A stretch of 64,000 nucleotides of DNA. It comes from Sedimentisphaerales bacterium (GTDB lineage: Bacteria > Planctomycetota > Phycisphaerae > Sedimentisphaerales > Anaerobacaceae). The notes under the pieces are model-generated. The model was not told the origin of the DNA, made no database searches, and saw only the letters and a list, made by a program, of their open reading frames with translations. Numbering within the stretch: position 1 is the stretch's first letter; each line of letters begins with the position of its first letter. The DNA lies in assembly GCA_016927855.1 (NCBI GenBank), contig JAFGLV010000062.1:20488-84487 (forward strand), in the 5' to 3' direction. Positions 42,040 through 51,221 of this stretch are shown here, piece after piece. A program made the position numbers and the translations under genes.

Positions 42040-44406
42040 CTATGGTAGGCTTTGGTGTGTCTGGACGGACACGAGTGTGTTTTCCAGATGCTCGTCCATC
42101 TCCTCAGGCAGCGCAGCCGGCGCGCCGGTCAGAGGCAACGAGACCGTGAAGGTCGTCCCTTTGTCCGGCTCACTCTCCACCTCGATGCGCCCGCCGTGGC
42201 CGGCCACGATCTTGTTGACAATGGCCAGCCCCAGGCCGGTTCCTTTGATCTCTTTGCCGGGACGGTGCACGCGATAGAAACGCTCGAAGATCTTGGGTAA
42301 CGACTCCTTGGGAATGCCGTATCCGGTGTCGCTGACTCGAATGGCCAAGTGGTCGTCGCGGCGTACCGCGGAGATGGAGATTCGCCCTTCTTCCGGCGTG
42401 AACTTGATGGCGTTGCTGATCAGATTCGTGAGAACCTGGATCATCCGGTCGCTGTCGAAAACGACCTTGGGCAGTTTCCCTTCCAGATCCATGCTCATGT
42501 GCACGCGCCGATTCTCTGCGTACGGGCGCATCGTCGCGTAGGCGTCTTCGATGACGGCCTCGATGGCACGCTCCTGCAAGTCGAATTTCATCTTCCCGGC
42601 ATTGAGCTTCTGGAAGTCGAGGACGTCATCGATCAACCGGCCCAGCCGGTCGATGTTTCGCTTGGCGATGTCCAGAAAGTGTCGCTGGTCCTTGTTGACC
42701 TTGCCGGCAACCCCGTCGAGGAGAATGATGACCGCTTCGCGGATAGAGGTCATCGGGGTGCGCAGTTCATGTGAGACCGTTGCCACGAATTGGGACTTCA
42801 TCTCCATGGTTTCCTTGAGTTCCTCTTCGGCGCGCTTGCGGTCGGTGATGTCGTTGAGCGCGACGACCACGTGCTTTCCGGCGTCGATCGTAACCGGTTC
42901 GACGCTCACCAGCAGCCACATGGATACCTCGGCACCGTTGTCGTTGAGGACCGGGTTCATCTCCAGACCGCGGATCGGCTTTCCCGATTCGAGGGCCAGT
43001 TGAATCATGGCTTTGAGCGAGCAATCGCTGCACTTGCTGCGGGCGTGATGTCGTTCGCCGTCGTCCCGGTGCCAGATGCAGTCCAGCGCCTCGCACGGAC
43101 TGCGATTGATGATGTCGCGGTATTCACGGCCGGACATCTGACGCACCGCCTCGTTGGCGCGCGCGACGACCATCTGCTCGTTCACGAGCAGCATGCCCAC
43201 CGGCACCGCGTCGAAGATCGCCTCCAGGTTCTTCTGCTTGCGATCGAGGATTTCGTGGATGCGCATGCGGTCCGTCATATCCACGTCGGCGCCCCGGTAG
43301 CCGATCAGCTTCTGGTTGTGGTCGAGGATCGGCACGCCACTACGGAGCAGCCAGACGACGCGTCCGTCCCGATGGAGGTTGCGCGTCTGGAATTCTCTGA
43401 ATTCATCCTGGCGGCTGAAAATCTCGAACGCCTTGGCTCTCCAGGACTCCGCTTCGTCCGGATGGAAGAAGTCATAGAAATGCTTCTTGCCGAGGATTTC
43501 CTCCGGCTTGTAGCCCAGGATGCGCTCCACAATCGGACTGGCATAGGTGTACAGCCCGTCGGCATCCACTTCCCAGATCCATTCCTTGGCGTTGGCGGCG
43601 ACCTGGCGAAAGCGCTTTTCGGATTCGCGCAGGGCTTTCTCCATTTGCTTGCGCTCAGTGATGTCGCGCACCACACCGATCGACCCGGTGACCTGTCCGT
43701 CCGAATCGTTCAGCACGCTCAGGGAAATATCCACGTCGATGACCTGTCCGCCCTTGCGAACCATCTGGGTCTCGAGGTGGTGTTGCATGCCCTTCTGGCG
43801 CAGGCTCAGGGCGCAAATCCGCTCCCATTCCGCCGGCGGATAGAGCAACTCGACCGAGCGCCCCAACAGATCGTCCGGTCCCATGTCCAATAACTGCTCG
43901 GTGAACTTGTTCCACGAGACCAAGCATTTGGCCTGGTCGACCATCATGATCGCGACGGCGGAATTCTCGAAGATGGTCCGGTAGCGCTGCTCGGCAACCT
44001 GGAGCTGGCTTTCCGCCTTCTTGCGCTCGAGGGCATAGCGGATGGAACGCATCAGCAGAGTGCTGTCGACCTGCCCTTTGATCAGGTAGTCCTGCACACC
44101 TTTTTGCATCGCGGTGATCGCGGTGTTCTCGTCATCGAGACCACTGAGGACGACGATGGGCACGTGCGGTGCATGCATCTGTAGCTCGATGACCGATTCC
44201 GTGCCACGACTGTCGGGCAATCCCAGATCAAGCAGCACCAGGTCGACGGGGGACTCGCGCACTATCTCGACGGCTTTCGACAGGCGATCAGCGCAGTCGA
44301 CCTGCGCCACATTGAGCGAGCTCTTGGCTAGCAGCCGCTCCAGCAGCTTTCGGTCGATGAGATCGTCTTCGACGATCAGCAGCCGCAGTGCTTTTCCCGC
44401 AGGCAT
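42040..44406 (-). CDS. Hybrid sensor histidine kinase: receiver, three PAS domains, kinase
   Basis: 788 residues; AGGAG lies 8 bases upstream. It has an N-terminal receiver (8-125, IVEDDLIDRKLL, Asp in LVLLDLGLPDSRG), then PAS1 (about 135-255), PAS2 (265-385, with GADVDMTDRMRI at its end) and PAS3 (395-525). PAS3 contains an unusual Cys/His stretch, CEALDCIWHRDDGERHH followed by CSDC, which could bind metal or heme. HisKA (FVATVSHELRTPMTSIREA) and HATPase (NLISNAIKFTPEEG, DTGYGIP, GTGLGLAIV) complete it. No membrane helix is seen, so it is a cytoplasmic kinase. A receiver protein gene sits immediately upstream. Confidence 0.92.
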   Translation of the reverse strand: MPAGKALRLLIVEDDLIDRKLLERLLAKSSLNVAQVDCADRLSKAVEIVRESPVDLVLLDLGLPDSRGTESVIELQMHAPHVPIVVLSGLDDENTAITAMQKGVQDYLIKGQVDSTLLMRSIRYALERKKAESQLQVAEQRYRTIFENSAVAIMMVDQAKCLVSWNKFTEQLLDMGPDDLLGRSVELLYPPAEWERICALSLRQKGMQHHLETQMVRKGGQVIDVDISLSVLNDSDGQVTGSIGVVRDITERKQMEKALRESEKRFRQVAANAKEWIWEVDADGLYTYASPIVERILGYKPEEILGKKHFYDFFHPDEAESWRAKAFEIFSRQDEFREFQTRNLHRDGRVVWLLRSGVPILDHNQKLIGYRGADVDMTDRMRIHEILDRKQKNLEAIFDAVPVGMLLVNEQMVVARANEAVRQMSGREYRDIINRSPCEALDCIWHRDDGERHHARSKCSDCSLKAMIQLALESGKPIRGLEMNPVLNDNGAEVSMWLLVSVEPVTIDAGKHVVVALNDITDRKRAEEELKETMEMKSQFVATVSHELRTPMTSIREAVIILLDGVAGKVNKDQRHFLDIAKRNIDRLGRLIDDVLDFQKLNAGKMKFDLQERAIEAVIEDAYATMRPYAENRRVHMSMDLEGKLPKVVFDSDRMIQVLTNLISNAIKFTPEEGRISISAVRRDDHLAIRVSDTGYGIPKESLPKIFERFYRVHRPGKEIKGTGLGLAIVNKIVAGHGGRIEVESEPDKGTTFTVSLPLTGAPAALPEEMDEHLENTLVSVQTHQSLP

Positions 44407-44465
44407 GTGGGTTCTCCTATCAGGTGCTGCCGGCGCGAGGCGCCGTGCCGGATACGACTATGCTC

Positions 44466-44867
44466 TCAGCGCTTCAGGACCGTGCGTATCTTCTCCATGA
44501 GCTGGCCGAAATCGAAGGGCTTGGTCACATAGTCCGATACGCCGTGGGCCGAGGCGGTGGCGACATCCTGCGCTTCGCACCGGGCCGTCAGCATGATGAC
44601 GGGAATGTGCTTGAGTGCTTCGTCGCTGCGCAGTCGCTCGAGCATCTCATGACCGTCCATTTGCGGCATGTTGGTGTCGAGCAGGATCAGGTCGGGCTTT
44701 TCGGATTTGGCACGCTCCAGGCCTTCCAGCCCATTCGAGGCGGTCACCACCTCGCATTCGGCGAACTTCAGGCGATATGCGACCGTGCTGACCAGGTCCA
44801 CTTCGTCATCGACAATGAGAATCTTCGCCTGGGACGTTCGCTTCTTTTCTTTAAACAGCTTGAGCAT
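44466..44867 (-). CDS. Single-domain response regulator (CheY-like)
   Basis: 133 residues from the ATG at 44867 (GGGAGG 8 bases upstream). A short basic leader (MLKLFKEKKRTSQ) and a full receiver domain follow: ILIVDDEVDLVSTVA, Asp in LILLDTNMPQMDG, Thr in IMLTARCEAQD and Lys in YVTKPFDFGQLMEKI. No output domain, so it acts by binding a partner, perhaps the hybrid kinase encoded 60 bases downstream or the secretion ATPase. It follows the secretin gene by 61 bases. Confidence 0.9.
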   Translation of the reverse strand: MLKLFKEKKRTSQAKILIVDDEVDLVSTVAYRLKFAECEVVTASNGLEGLERAKSEKPDLILLDTNMPQMDGHEMLERLRSDEALKHIPVIMLTARCEAQDVATASAHGVSDYVTKPFDFGQLMEKIRTVLKR

Positions 44868-44927
44868 TTTGGCACCTCCCGTCACAAGGTCTGGACCAGG
44901 TTGTCGGGCCCTTGTGGATCGTCTAGT

Positions 44928-46184
44928 CTAGTCGCGAACACGCGCGCGTCCGCCTTTGTTCATCCTGTCGTTTGTATCGTCGGCGCGCTCTGCCGGGGTT
45001 TGCGATAGCAGCGAGCGGCTGTGAGCCGCTTCGTACCGGGTCGCGACCGACTCGGGCAATGCGGCGCCGGTGTCGATGTGCGGCGACAGCAGCACAACCA
45101 GTTCCGAATTGTGCGTTACCTTACGGGTGCTCTTGAAGAGGTTGCCGAGGATCGGCAGGTCTCCCAAGAGCGGCACCTGGCTGACTTGTTTGGTCTGCTG
45201 CTCGCGCCGCAGCCCTCCCAGGATCACCGTCTGGCCGTTTCGCAGCGAGACGGCGGTATTCGTCCGCCGGGTGTCGACCACCGGGATCCCGTCGGTGCTC
45301 TGGCCGGTGCGGACATTCTGTTCGGTGTCCACCGTCAGGAAGATGTTGTTGCTGTCGGCGATGATCGCCGTGACCTGGAGCGTGATGCCGACGTTCTTGA
45401 ACTTGGTCGTCGTCAGGGCAGCCTGCCCGGCTCCGGACGAGTCGCTGATTTCCTGGTACGGGATCTCCTCGACCGCCTGGATCGTCGCGGATCGACCGCT
45501 GACCACCAAGGCCCTCGGGCTGGCCAGAATCTCCACGTCCCGTTTCTGCTGGATCAGGTGCAGAACGGCGCGCACCGTCCCACTGATGACGCTGAAATCG
45601 CCGCCCAGACCGATCGTATTGAAGGCGGTGGCGTCTCCGAGCGTCGTGCTGTCCTCGATGGTCGAACGAAGCCGCGAGCTGGTGAAGTTCTGGCGGTAGA
45701 CCGCGTTGGGCCGGTCGGAGGTGAGCAGGTCCCAGTTGACGCCGATCTCGGTATCGTTATCCAACTGAACGTCGAGAATGAGAACCTCGATCGCTACCTG
45801 CTGAGGGGTCTGATCGGCCTTGCGGATATATGCCAGGATCTTCTCGAGTTTCTCCGGCGTGTCACAGAGGACTACGGAGTTGTTGGCCTCGTTGACCGAA
45901 ACGGCGCCGTACGGCTTGACCATGGCGGCCAGGACGCCTTGGAGGCTCTTGGCATCGAGGAATTTCAGGACGACCGTCCCCAGCTTCAGGTCGCGCGGTT
46001 CCTCGACGCCGTCGGTGCCGGCCGTCACAGCAGGGCTCGGCAGGGTTTCGATCATAGCGAATGGGTGTTCCTTCCCGATCTGCTCGGCCAGAGAGTTCGC
46101 GGCCTCGGCGCCGAGCGTGGCCTGCACCAGCCCCAGGATGACCAGGCAGATTCCCCCGTGCTGAATGTGTCTGAGTGTCTTCAT
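44928..46184 (-). CDS. Short secretin (GspD/PilQ family)
   Basis: 418 residues, shorter than typical GspD. A signal peptide (ICLVILGLVQATLGAEA) leads to one N-domain (about 70-130, KFLDAKSLQGVLAAMVKPYG...VVLCDTPEKLEKI) and the secretin barrel (about 135-385), with ASPRALVVSGRSATIQ, TTKFKNVGITLQVTA and the signature VPLLGDLPILGNLFKS. It forms the outer-membrane gate of a type II secretion or type IV pilus-like machine. It is the last structural gene of the operon; GGAGG overlaps the end of the PilO-like gene. Confidence 0.9.
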   Translation of the reverse strand: MKTLRHIQHGGICLVILGLVQATLGAEAANSLAEQIGKEHPFAMIETLPSPAVTAGTDGVEEPRDLKLGTVVLKFLDAKSLQGVLAAMVKPYGAVSVNEANNSVVLCDTPEKLEKILAYIRKADQTPQQVAIEVLILDVQLDNDTEIGVNWDLLTSDRPNAVYRQNFTSSRLRSTIEDSTTLGDATAFNTIGLGGDFSVISGTVRAVLHLIQQKRDVEILASPRALVVSGRSATIQAVEEIPYQEISDSSGAGQAALTTTKFKNVGITLQVTAIIADSNNIFLTVDTEQNVRTGQSTDGIPVVDTRRTNTAVSLRNGQTVILGGLRREQQTKQVSQVPLLGDLPILGNLFKSTRKVTHNSELVVLLSPHIDTGAALPESVATRYEAAHSRSLLSQTPAERADDTNDRMNKGGRARVRD

Positions 46185-46188
46185 AGCC

Positions 46189-46758
46189 TCAGTCCTCCTC
46201 GCGGCCTTGCACATAGATGGTAATCACCATGGCGCACTCGACGATCCGGGAATCGGTCCGAGCGGCCGTCATTCGGAGCGACTCTATCGCAACGCGCTGA
46301 GGTCGCGCGCGGAGCTTCTGAATGAATCGGATGACGTTACTGCAGGTGCCCTGCAGTGACAGCGCGGTCGTCCTGGCCTTGATCCCGGAATCGCTGTCTT
46401 GCCGATTGTCGAGGCGGCTGGCGCCTCCCATGACGCAGCCTGTTTCCATGCAGAACGCCTCCAGATCGCTGAGGAACTCGTCCGCTTTGGCAGGACTGAA
46501 CACCATGCCCGAGCGCGACGCGCATTGGGCAGCGAGCGTCTCCAGCCGCCCACGCTTGGCCCGCAGGGCGGAGTTGACGGTTGCGCTTCTTTCCGCGGAC
46601 GCCTTCAGCGCGCTGACGTATTGTTCGGAGGCCCGCAAGGCGCCTAGGTGAGGGCGCACGACCCATTCACGAGCGGCGATGAGGCCGGCCGCAACGAGTG
46701 CCACAAACAACAGAAGCTCCTGCTTCTGCGCGGCGAATTCGGTTCGATCAATCCGCAT
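46189..46758 (-). CDS. PilO/GspM-like inner-membrane assembly protein
   Basis: 189 residues. One N-terminal membrane helix (about 14-32, ELLLFVALVAAGLIAA), a coiled-coil stretch (ASEQYVSALKASAERSATVNSALRAK) and a small ferredoxin-like domain. The pattern RTTALSLQGTCSNVIRFIQKLRARP is typical of the PilO family. Such proteins pair with PilN/GspL to link the ATPase to the outer-membrane gate. The ATG at 46758 lies four bases from the end of the PilMN gene. Confidence 0.75.
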   Translation of the reverse strand: MRIDRTEFAAQKQELLLFVALVAAGLIAAREWVVRPHLGALRASEQYVSALKASAERSATVNSALRAKRGRLETLAAQCASRSGMVFSPAKADEFLSDLEAFCMETGCVMGGASRLDNRQDSDSGIKARTTALSLQGTCSNVIRFIQKLRARPQRVAIESLRMTAARTDSRIVECAMVITIYVQGREED

Positions 46759-46761
46759 CAA

Positions 46762-48285
46762 TCACCTCGTCTCCATGGGACCAATGGTGCATCGGATGGT
46801 GTAGCGCACCAGGCCGTCGATTGCGTCATCTCGACTCCGCTCAACGATCACCACCTCATCGATATGGGCCGATTTGTCGAGCAATTGTGCAAAGACGTGC
46901 ACATCTTCATAAGAATGGGAGACCCCCTGCAACACCATTTCAGTATTGTTCTTGGTAAAGAGATTGGTGATGTACAGCAGTTGCGGAACCGCCGCTCTCA
47001 GGTCGAGCAGAAGCCGGGCCCAGTCCACCTCGTTTTCGGAATCTGCGATTTGGCCGAGGTATTCCAGCCCACTCGACAGCGACGTGACCCGCTGGTTCAC
47101 CGCGGCCAGTTCCTCGGCCGCGATCGCCAGCGTATGATCTCCCTTGTCGAGTCGCTCCCGTCGGATCTCCAGGATGCTTCGGTCGAGCCGCTGCCCCATG
47201 AACCCAAACACATCAGTGGCTAACAGCGCGAAAAGGATGAGGACAGCCACGGCTGCTGCAGCGACAGTCGTGCACTTCTGCAGGCGCCGGTCTGTCAGGC
47301 CTTCGGCCGGCAGCAAGTTGGCGTAGAGCCCTCGTTCATGAGGGACCAGTACGCTCAGGGCCAGCCCAAGTGCTGTCAGTGACACCGTTGCGTTCTCAGG
47401 CATGTCCGGCCCAAAGTCACAGAGCGGGTCCGTCTGCGTCACGAGGCGCAGCGTCACGTGCGTGAGCTTCTCGGCCAGCCCTTGTCGCATCGCCTGCGGG
47501 ACCAAGGCATGTTCGTCATCGACAAGCACCACCGTCCAACTCTGCGATGGGGTCCCATGCTCTATCTGGTAGAAGCGAAGGGCCGCATCGATTTCGTCCG
47601 CGACCGATTCATATTCAGATTCAAACTCCGTGGCGGTCTCGGCCAACGCCTTCGTTCTGACCATGTCCATCATGCGCTTGCGGAGGACGCAAACGGTCAT
47701 CATCCCATCTTTCAGCACAACGACCATCACGTTATCGGTTGAACTCGGTGCGTCGGTCACCACCCGCACAGCACGCAGGCAGGCCATGATGGGCGGCTCC
47801 AGGATGCCGGCATGGAGTCTGGCTCTGTCACAGGCCTCGATCAGGTTAGCCACGGTTTTCTGGTCGCTTGCGGCCAGGAGGATTCTCCCCGGCGTCCCAT
47901 GCCTGCCGGGAGTCAAGATGTGAAAGTCGCACGCCGTTTCCCTGCCCGAGAACGAGGCATACTGCTTCAGTTCGCTCGACACCAACTGGACGATCCGCTG
48001 AGGATCGTCCTCCTCGAGGGGCAGGACACGGGTCACCGTGGTCCCGACAGGCAGTGACACGGCCACTTGCCCCGCTCGAAGGTGATAGCGTTTCTTGGCC
48101 GCCTTCAGTATGCGGGCCAGGTCCGCCGCATCGGCTGGTCCCCCTTTGCCGGCTATCTCCTGCGGCAGCGGAATTGCTACGGCTTTCAACACCGTGGCGC
48201 GATCGCCTGTCCCGGCGAGCAGCACCATGTTGACCTGCCGTGCGGTTATGTCGATGCCAAGGGCGGTCTTTGCACTCGATCTCAT
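46762..48285 (-). CDS. PilM-PilN fusion (GspL-like) of the secretion/pilus machine
   Basis: 507 residues that join two usually separate proteins. Residues 1-320 are a PilM-like actin-fold domain (ALGIDITARQVNMVLL, DPQRIVQLVSSELKQYASF, VVLVDDEHALVPQAM). Residues 345-365 are a membrane helix (TTVAAAAVAVLILFALLAT). The rest is a PilN-like periplasmic part (coiled coil about 370-410, then LLLDLRAAVPQLLYITNLFT). GspL of type II systems has the same overall order. The stop-start overlap with the upstream pseudopilin gene is four bases (ATGA). Confidence 0.82.
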   Translation of the reverse strand: MRSSAKTALGIDITARQVNMVLLAGTGDRATVLKAVAIPLPQEIAGKGGPADAADLARILKAAKKRYHLRAGQVAVSLPVGTTVTRVLPLEEDDPQRIVQLVSSELKQYASFSGRETACDFHILTPGRHGTPGRILLAASDQKTVANLIEACDRARLHAGILEPPIMACLRAVRVVTDAPSSTDNVMVVVLKDGMMTVCVLRKRMMDMVRTKALAETATEFESEYESVADEIDAALRFYQIEHGTPSQSWTVVLVDDEHALVPQAMRQGLAEKLTHVTLRLVTQTDPLCDFGPDMPENATVSLTALGLALSVLVPHERGLYANLLPAEGLTDRRLQKCTTVAAAAVAVLILFALLATDVFGFMGQRLDRSILEIRRERLDKGDHTLAIAAEELAAVNQRVTSLSSGLEYLGQIADSENEVDWARLLLDLRAAVPQLLYITNLFTKNNTEMVLQGVSHSYEDVHVFAQLLDKSAHIDEVVIVERSRDDAIDGLVRYTIRCTIGPMETR

Positions 48286-48680
48286 TCGTTCACCTTCAGG
48301 CTCTGCACGCTGACCGCATACGGCGGACCGGACGCGGAGATAAGCACCTGCGCCTCGACCGTTGCCATAAAACCTCCCACCGATGTCCCTGTCGCAGTGA
48401 TCTCAGAGCCCTCGACCACCACGCTATACTGGCCGCCTCCTGGGAAAGACTTACCAGAGAATCCATCGTTCCAATTTCGGTCGATGCGGAGCTCGGCCAG
48501 GGCATTGTTCAATCCGGCCTCTGCCACGCCCAGAGCCTTGGCCGCCTCGACATGGTTGCGGACGATCTGGATCTCTTCGGTATTCATCTCAAGCATGCCG
48601 ATGACGAGCGCTGCTAACAGGGCGACCGCGAAGATCACCATAGGCAGCACGGTACCGGCGTTGTGACCGTCATGTGCCAT
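48282..48680 (-). CDS. PilX/GspK-like minor pseudopilin
   Basis: 132 residues. The N-terminus GTVLPMVIFAVALLAALVIG is a PilX-type signal-anchor, followed by an amphipathic helix (AAKALGVAEAGLNNALAELR) and a small beta-rich domain (GGGQYSVVVEGSEITATGTS). The typical G|(F)xxxE cleavage motif is not clear. It lies six bases after the GspJ-like gene and overlaps the PilMN gene by four bases, so it is part of the operon. Confidence 0.75.
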   Translation of the reverse strand: MAHDGHNAGTVLPMVIFAVALLAALVIGMLEMNTEEIQIVRNHVEAAKALGVAEAGLNNALAELRIDRNWNDGFSGKSFPGGGQYSVVVEGSEITATGTSVGGFMATVEAQVLISASGPPYAVSVQSLKVNE

Positions 48681-48686
48681 ACGCGC

Positions 48687-50030
48687 TTAGCCCTCCCCCA
48701 GGTCGAAATCACAATCCAGGTCTACATGCAGCTTCCCGCCACCTTGAAGCTGTCGCGCCTTGATCTTACCGAACACTTCGGCCTCGTCCCAAATCTTCAC
48801 GTTGCCGGCGGGATTCTGGATGATGGCGTGAACCTGCGCGTGTTGGCCGATCTGAATCTGCTTACCGTTGACCATGTAGATGCGCAGCCTCGCCGGGGTC
48901 GCGCCGGCGGCATTGACGCGCGCCGTGCCCCAGAGATCGGCTTGGGCCGTGAGGTACAGACGCAGCGCCGAACCCGCTGGAATCTCGATCTCTCCGTCCT
49001 CTCCCACGTCCAGCTTGTTGTCCAGCAGGATCGTGATGTCGCCCTGAATCCGGAGTTTGCCGCCCCCCCAGATTTCCAGCTTCTTCAAGTGACGGTCTGA
49101 ATCCACCACAAGCGTCTCGTCTTCGATCGTCATGTGGCCTTCAGGATGGTCGTCGAATGGGCTGCCGCTGGGCGCTGCGAAACCGGGAAAAGCCACAGCC
49201 TGGTCCAGAACGCCGCGCGTACCAGTGATTTGCGCCCCGCCTGAGACATCGATGCCGGAATCCGGGTCGCCTCCCGGCCCCACGTAGGCGTCTCCCCGCA
49301 GTATTGTCTGCGTCCAGAGCGCAATTCTATTGTTGGCGGTCGAATTCACGCAAACCACGGCGGCCGCGCCAGGATTGAACGGTTCGTAGGGTCCTTCCGA
49401 GCTTCGGTAACTGTCGATGACCGTTTGCCACCCTCCCCAATCGACTTTGTCTTCCGCCGCCACTCCTGGATCGACAGGCTCGTTGTCGGGTTCCTCCCCG
49501 AGATTGCCGGTACGCAGAAAGACGCTCGTGGCGAAGGATCTGCTGCGGCCCATCGGCGCTGCGTTGGCAAAGACCGCCTGAATCTGAACGAATCGAATCG
49601 ACGCCCCATCGGTTGTGGTTGAGGTGAAGTCGTTGCCGTCATAGCAGGTAAACTGCAGTCGGGTGACTGGACCTGCCAGCGCCGCGAGGTCATTGGGAGG
49701 CCCGAACGCGACGTAGCCGTCCGCATTGATTTCGTAGCGATAGACCTGACCATCGCTGCTCTGGAATTGGATGTGTCCGTCTTGGGCAGAGGGTGGACTG
49801 ACGTCCGCTACCGCGACGGCTTCGAGGAGACTTTGGTAGATGTGGTCGGTGCAAACTCGTCCGTGCTGCACAACCTCGGCGTCCGCCTGGCGCGTCGTCC
49901 AACTGTTCCGGATGCTGGCGAAAAGAGGCACCACCGCGGTGAAGGCGATACTCATTATCGCCACCGCGATAACCATCTCGAGGACCGTCATTCCTCGAGC
50001 GAACCTGCCGTTTTGGTTTGTCTTCGTCAT
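48687..50030 (-). CDS. GspJ-like pseudopilin with a large beta-helix-like C-terminal domain
   Basis: 447 residues, more than twice a normal GspJ. The N-terminus NGRFARGMTVLEMVIAVAIM has the prepilin cleavage site after Gly with Glu at +5. Residues 30-180 form the pseudopilin head. From about 225 a second domain appears with many short beta strands (HLKKLEIWGGGKLRIQGDITI, GEIEIPAGSALRLYL, GKIKARQLQGGGKLHV), like the right-handed beta-helices attached to some PilX-type exported proteins. Start at 50030 has only a weak ribosome site. Confidence 0.8.
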   Translation of the reverse strand: MTKTNQNGRFARGMTVLEMVIAVAIMSIAFTAVVPLFASIRNSWTTRQADAEVVQHGRVCTDHIYQSLLEAVAVADVSPPSAQDGHIQFQSSDGQVYRYEINADGYVAFGPPNDLAALAGPVTRLQFTCYDGNDFTSTTTDGASIRFVQIQAVFANAAPMGRSRSFATSVFLRTGNLGEEPDNEPVDPGVAAEDKVDWGGWQTVIDSYRSSEGPYEPFNPGAAAVVCVNSTANNRIALWTQTILRGDAYVGPGGDPDSGIDVSGGAQITGTRGVLDQAVAFPGFAAPSGSPFDDHPEGHMTIEDETLVVDSDRHLKKLEIWGGGKLRIQGDITILLDNKLDVGEDGEIEIPAGSALRLYLTAQADLWGTARVNAAGATPARLRIYMVNGKQIQIGQHAQVHAIIQNPAGNVKIWDEAEVFGKIKARQLQGGGKLHVDLDCDFDLGEG

Positions 50031-50282
50031 GCTTCAAACCGCGCCTAACCTCGAACTGGGTACCAGAGGTCATCGGCATCACAAAAGCCTTGCGTTAGCG
50101 AGATCGGTGCTTCCAGGCCCCTTTTGTGCGCCTGGACCAGACTGGCGAAAAGACCACGCCTGGTCGTGAAATCGCCGAGATTATCGCTCGCCCCCTGGAG
50201 TCGAGACGAACGCACCTGCCGGCAGACAAGCGCGTCCCATAAGCGGACGATTGACCCTCTCTGCGGACCGGATGTTGCGTTG

Positions 50283-50298
50283 GGGCCGCTTGCGGCCC
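50283..50298. repeat. Perfect hairpin directly after the GspI-like gene
   Basis: GGGCCGC (50283-50289) and GCGGCCC (50292-50298) flank a 2-base loop, adjoining the GspI-like stop codon. It has no U-tract. The 268 bases between this gene and the GspJ-like gene hold no supported ORF; the hairpin may tune read-through or protect mRNA ends. Confidence 0.45.
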
Positions 50299-50784
50299 TC
50301 AGAGCCTTCTGGCAATGTATGTCGCCAGGGTCACCTCGACCTCCTCGGTCGCCAAGACCCCGTCTGCATTCGCATCGAACCCGACTGCCACTGTCACGAG
50401 CCTCAGGCTGGCGTCCCGGTCGTCCGACACGTTGCACAGGTAGGAGTCGCCCAGCGAGACGGAGGACTGCGAATACGAGTCCCCGTAATGGTGGACACAG
50501 CGCGCCCTGATCTCGTCGAGCTTGCCTCTGGCAAGTGCGAGGCTCTGGGTCTTGCGCTCTAACCTGGTGTGTGTGAAAGTGGCCGCACTCAACGCTTTAA
50601 GGATGGGAACGATGGCGATGAGCAGCAGGCTGGAGGCCACCACCGCCTCCGTGATGGTCAGACCCGCGGCCCAACGTAGGCAGCCCTTCCCGCGCGTTCG
50701 TAACCTCTTCGAGCACATCGCGTCCATCATCCTGGGTTCTGAGAGGGAGGCTGGGCCTCTCGTTGTCATACCTGCTATCGGCAT
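50299..50784 (-). CDS. GspI/GspV-like minor pseudopilin
   Basis: 161 residues from the first ATG, which overlaps the GspH-like gene by ten bases; ATGs at 50730 and 50718 would give a shorter, more usual leader. The segment WAAGLTITEAVVASSLLLIAIVPIL is the class III signal: cleavage after Gly and Glu at +5. The C-terminal part is a small soluble domain with one Cys pair (CVHHYGDS, LCNVSD) and an acidic calcium-site-like stretch, DANADGVLATEE, which could bind Ca2+ as in major pseudopilins. Confidence 0.78.
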   Translation of the reverse strand: MPIAGMTTRGPASLSEPRMMDAMCSKRLRTRGKGCLRWAAGLTITEAVVASSLLLIAIVPILKALSAATFTHTRLERKTQSLALARGKLDEIRARCVHHYGDSYSQSSVSLGDSYLCNVSDDRDASLRLVTVAVGFDANADGVLATEEVEVTLATYIARRL

Positions 50785-51221
50785 TTCACCATTCCCGTTG
50801 CCCTGACAACAGACACGACCACCGTTTTCCCGTCTGCCGAGAACGTCAACTGAGCCTGGTCTTCATCGAGCGTGCCAAGAGGGCCGAACTTGAATTTGCT
50901 CGTGCCGGTGCAGCAGACACGGGAGTCGATGGCGTGCGATGCGATGACCTCATGAGTATCTCGGTTGGCGATCTCGTAACCTCCGTAGGGAGCGCCGCCT
51001 GTCATGTTCAACTCAAACCCTCTGTTGTTGGTCGCCGCGTTGGCAACAGCCAAGCGGCGGGTCAAGCGTAGATCCGCCGCCATCTTGGCCGCAGCAACCT
51101 CCGCCTGTCGGCGGTGCAAGGCACCCAACTGCAGCCGGGGAACCGTCACTACCGCCAGCACGCCGAGGATCGCGACGACGATCACCAACTCGGTCAAGCT
51201 GAAGGCTACACGCCGTCGCAT
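50775..51221 (-). CDS. GspH/FimT-like pseudopilin
   Basis: 148 residues from MRRRVAFSLTELVIVVAIL, with cleavage expected before FSLTE (Ala rather than Gly at -1, a tolerated variant). An ectodomain of the GspH type follows (AAAKMAADLRLTRRLAVANAA, FSADGKTVVVSV near the end). The ATG at 51221 follows a GGGGTGGTGG stretch. Third pseudopilin in the operon, 112 bases after GspG. Confidence 0.85.
   Translation of the reverse strand: MRRRVAFSLTELVIVVAILGVLAVVTVPRLQLGALHRRQAEVAAAKMAADLRLTRRLAVANAATNNRGFELNMTGGAPYGGYEIANRDTHEVIASHAIDSRVCCTGTSKFKFGPLGTLDEDQAQLTFSADGKTVVVSVVRATGMVKCR

Noticed and set aside
50045..50437. Possible 130-residue protein between the GspI-like and GspJ-like genes
   Set aside because: Half of it is antisense-frame shadow of the GspI-like gene, no start codon with a ribosome site suits the remaining part, and no family is recognised.
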